From Chryseobacterium mulctrae (GTDB lineage: Bacteria > Bacteroidota > Bacteroidia > Flavobacteriales > Weeksellaceae): 64,000 bases of DNA. The position numbers and the translations under genes are program-made. Below the pieces are notes generated by a model that was not told the origin of the DNA, made no database searches, and worked only from the letters and a program-made list of their open reading frames with translations. This document shows positions 63,310-64,000 of the stretch, piece by piece; the stretch's first letter is position 1; each line of letters starts with the position of its first letter. The stretch spans positions 1 through 64,000 of the forward strand of contig NZ_VAJL01000001.1 in the NCBI RefSeq assembly GCF_006175945.1, given 5' to 3'.

Positions 63310-64000
63310 TCACAGGTTTTTTTTCCAAAATTTATTCCCCACTGAATAAATCTTCAGTTCTTCCATCTTTCTAATGTAAGACTTTTCAAACATTGATAAT
63401 TTAATTTCTGTTACGTTTACAGAGTTAGATTTTTTATTGCCCTGTGAATCATAAGAGGTATCCTCTACTCTATTATCTTCCTTAAAAAGATAATAGTACA
63501 AATGTTCACCTTCCCAATAAGAGGCATTTGGATCACTGTCATCTACAATAACTTTTTTACAATTTTTACTAATGTATTCTTTGATTTTATTATAGTCGGT
63601 TGCGTTTTTTGAAGTCTTGCCCACCTCAAGATACATTAAGTTGCCTTTATGATCTTCAACCATATCCATTTTGGGAAATGCGACTGTATTTAAAATCGCA
63701 ATCGTATCCTTTTGCGGGTCATATGCTACCGTTTTATAGCCATAACCAAATATTTCGGTTGGTTTTTTATTTCTTACCATCCAGTCATTTGTAGGTTCTA
63801 AAGAAAGATCTGTAGGAAATCTCCCGTCTGTTTTATAATACCCTAAAGTATCTTTCACAAAAAAAGCATTATTTAAAAGATTCAAGGCTTCTTTCTTACT
63901 CATACTTTTAGGGTCTTTCGAAATGATCTCATTGGTCTTTTTAATCTTGTTCCCATAAAATTTCGAGACATCAAAGTCACTTGATATTTTTGCTAGATCA
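63310..64000 (-). CDS. Hypothetical protein, 5' end outside window
   Basis: The frame stays open to the window edge (DLAKISSDFDVSKFYGNKIK before the internal MSKKEALNLL), so the gene is longer than the 197 residues from that Met. It has no recognised domain. The readable part has aromatic beta-strand text (SYWEGEHLYYYLFKEDN) and a basic C-terminus (YSVGNKFWKKNL). It lies before the DUF3108-like gene in the same direction, and the two could form an operon. Confidence 0.65.
   Translation of the reverse strand, partial: DLAKISSDFDVSKFYGNKIKKTNEIISKDPKSMSKKEALNLLNNAFFVKDTLGYYKTDGRFPTDLSLEPTNDWMVRNKKPTEIFGYGYKTVAYDPQKDTIAILNTVAFPKMDMVEDHKGNLMYLEVGKTSKNATDYNKIKEYISKNCKKVIVDDSDPNASYWEGEHLYYYLFKEDNRVEDTSYDSQGNKKSNSVNVTEIKLSMFEKSYIRKMEELKIYSVGNKFWKKNL

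Overview
The window comes from a low-GC member of the Bacteroidota, most likely a Chryseobacterium-like flavobacterium. This rests on SusC/SusD pairs, TAnnTTTG promoter boxes, weak Shine-Dalgarno signals, signal peptides ending in YSQ or AQ, a DUF6520-type peptide and typical tyrosine integrases. No database could be searched, so family names rest on motifs and recall.

Bases 1 to about 26,976 look like an integrated genomic island. The right end has a tyrosine recombinase beside a fragment resembling the 3' end of a serine tRNA, a probable attachment-site remnant. The left part holds a decaying replication/excision module: a frameshifted gene, a broken excisionase-like gene, a broken primase-helicase and a truncated toprim-primase gene. 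Two almost identical IS21-family elements in opposite orientation (2754-5369 and 17792-20408) enclose 12.4 kb of cargo. The cargo has a DUF6520-like peptide, a SusD/SusC/TlpA-like uptake operon, and an AT-rich defence-like locus: XRE regulator, unknown 230-aa protein, reverse transcriptase, nitrilase. The last two match the parts of nitrilase-type DRT anti-phage reverse transcriptases (DRT1/UG1 group) but are separate overlapping genes. Right of the second IS21 is a row of small secreted or hypothetical genes, with degenerate copies of one gene's 3' end between some of them, then the integrase.

From about 27 kb on, the sequence looks like ordinary chromosome: HPII-type catalase, single-domain response regulators, a DUF2383 protein, a serine hydrolase and a TauE/SafE permease. 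From 36.6 to 45.4 kb lies a striking secretion/assembly cluster: three nearly identical pilin-like proteins, a PapD-like chaperone, a 933-aa usher-like outer-membrane protein and a two-domain adhesin-like protein whose C-terminal half resembles the pilins. I read it as a chaperone-usher-like pilus system of the Bacteroidota. An IS3 element and an IS5 element have landed in it, and a second IS3 element splits the LuxR-type regulator of the adjoining two-component pair.

The last third is rich in signal transduction: a 1302-aa hybrid kinase, a triple-PAS kinase, an AraC-like protein, and a LOV (blue-light) histidine kinase followed by a frameshifted receiver. A fatty-acid desaturase and secreted hypothetical proteins are also present. 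Several genes carry single-base indels in or next to homopolymers (about 85, 11,656, 14,690, 27,386 and 59,806), so real gene decay, programmed frameshifting and assembly error must be told apart before calling those genes dead.
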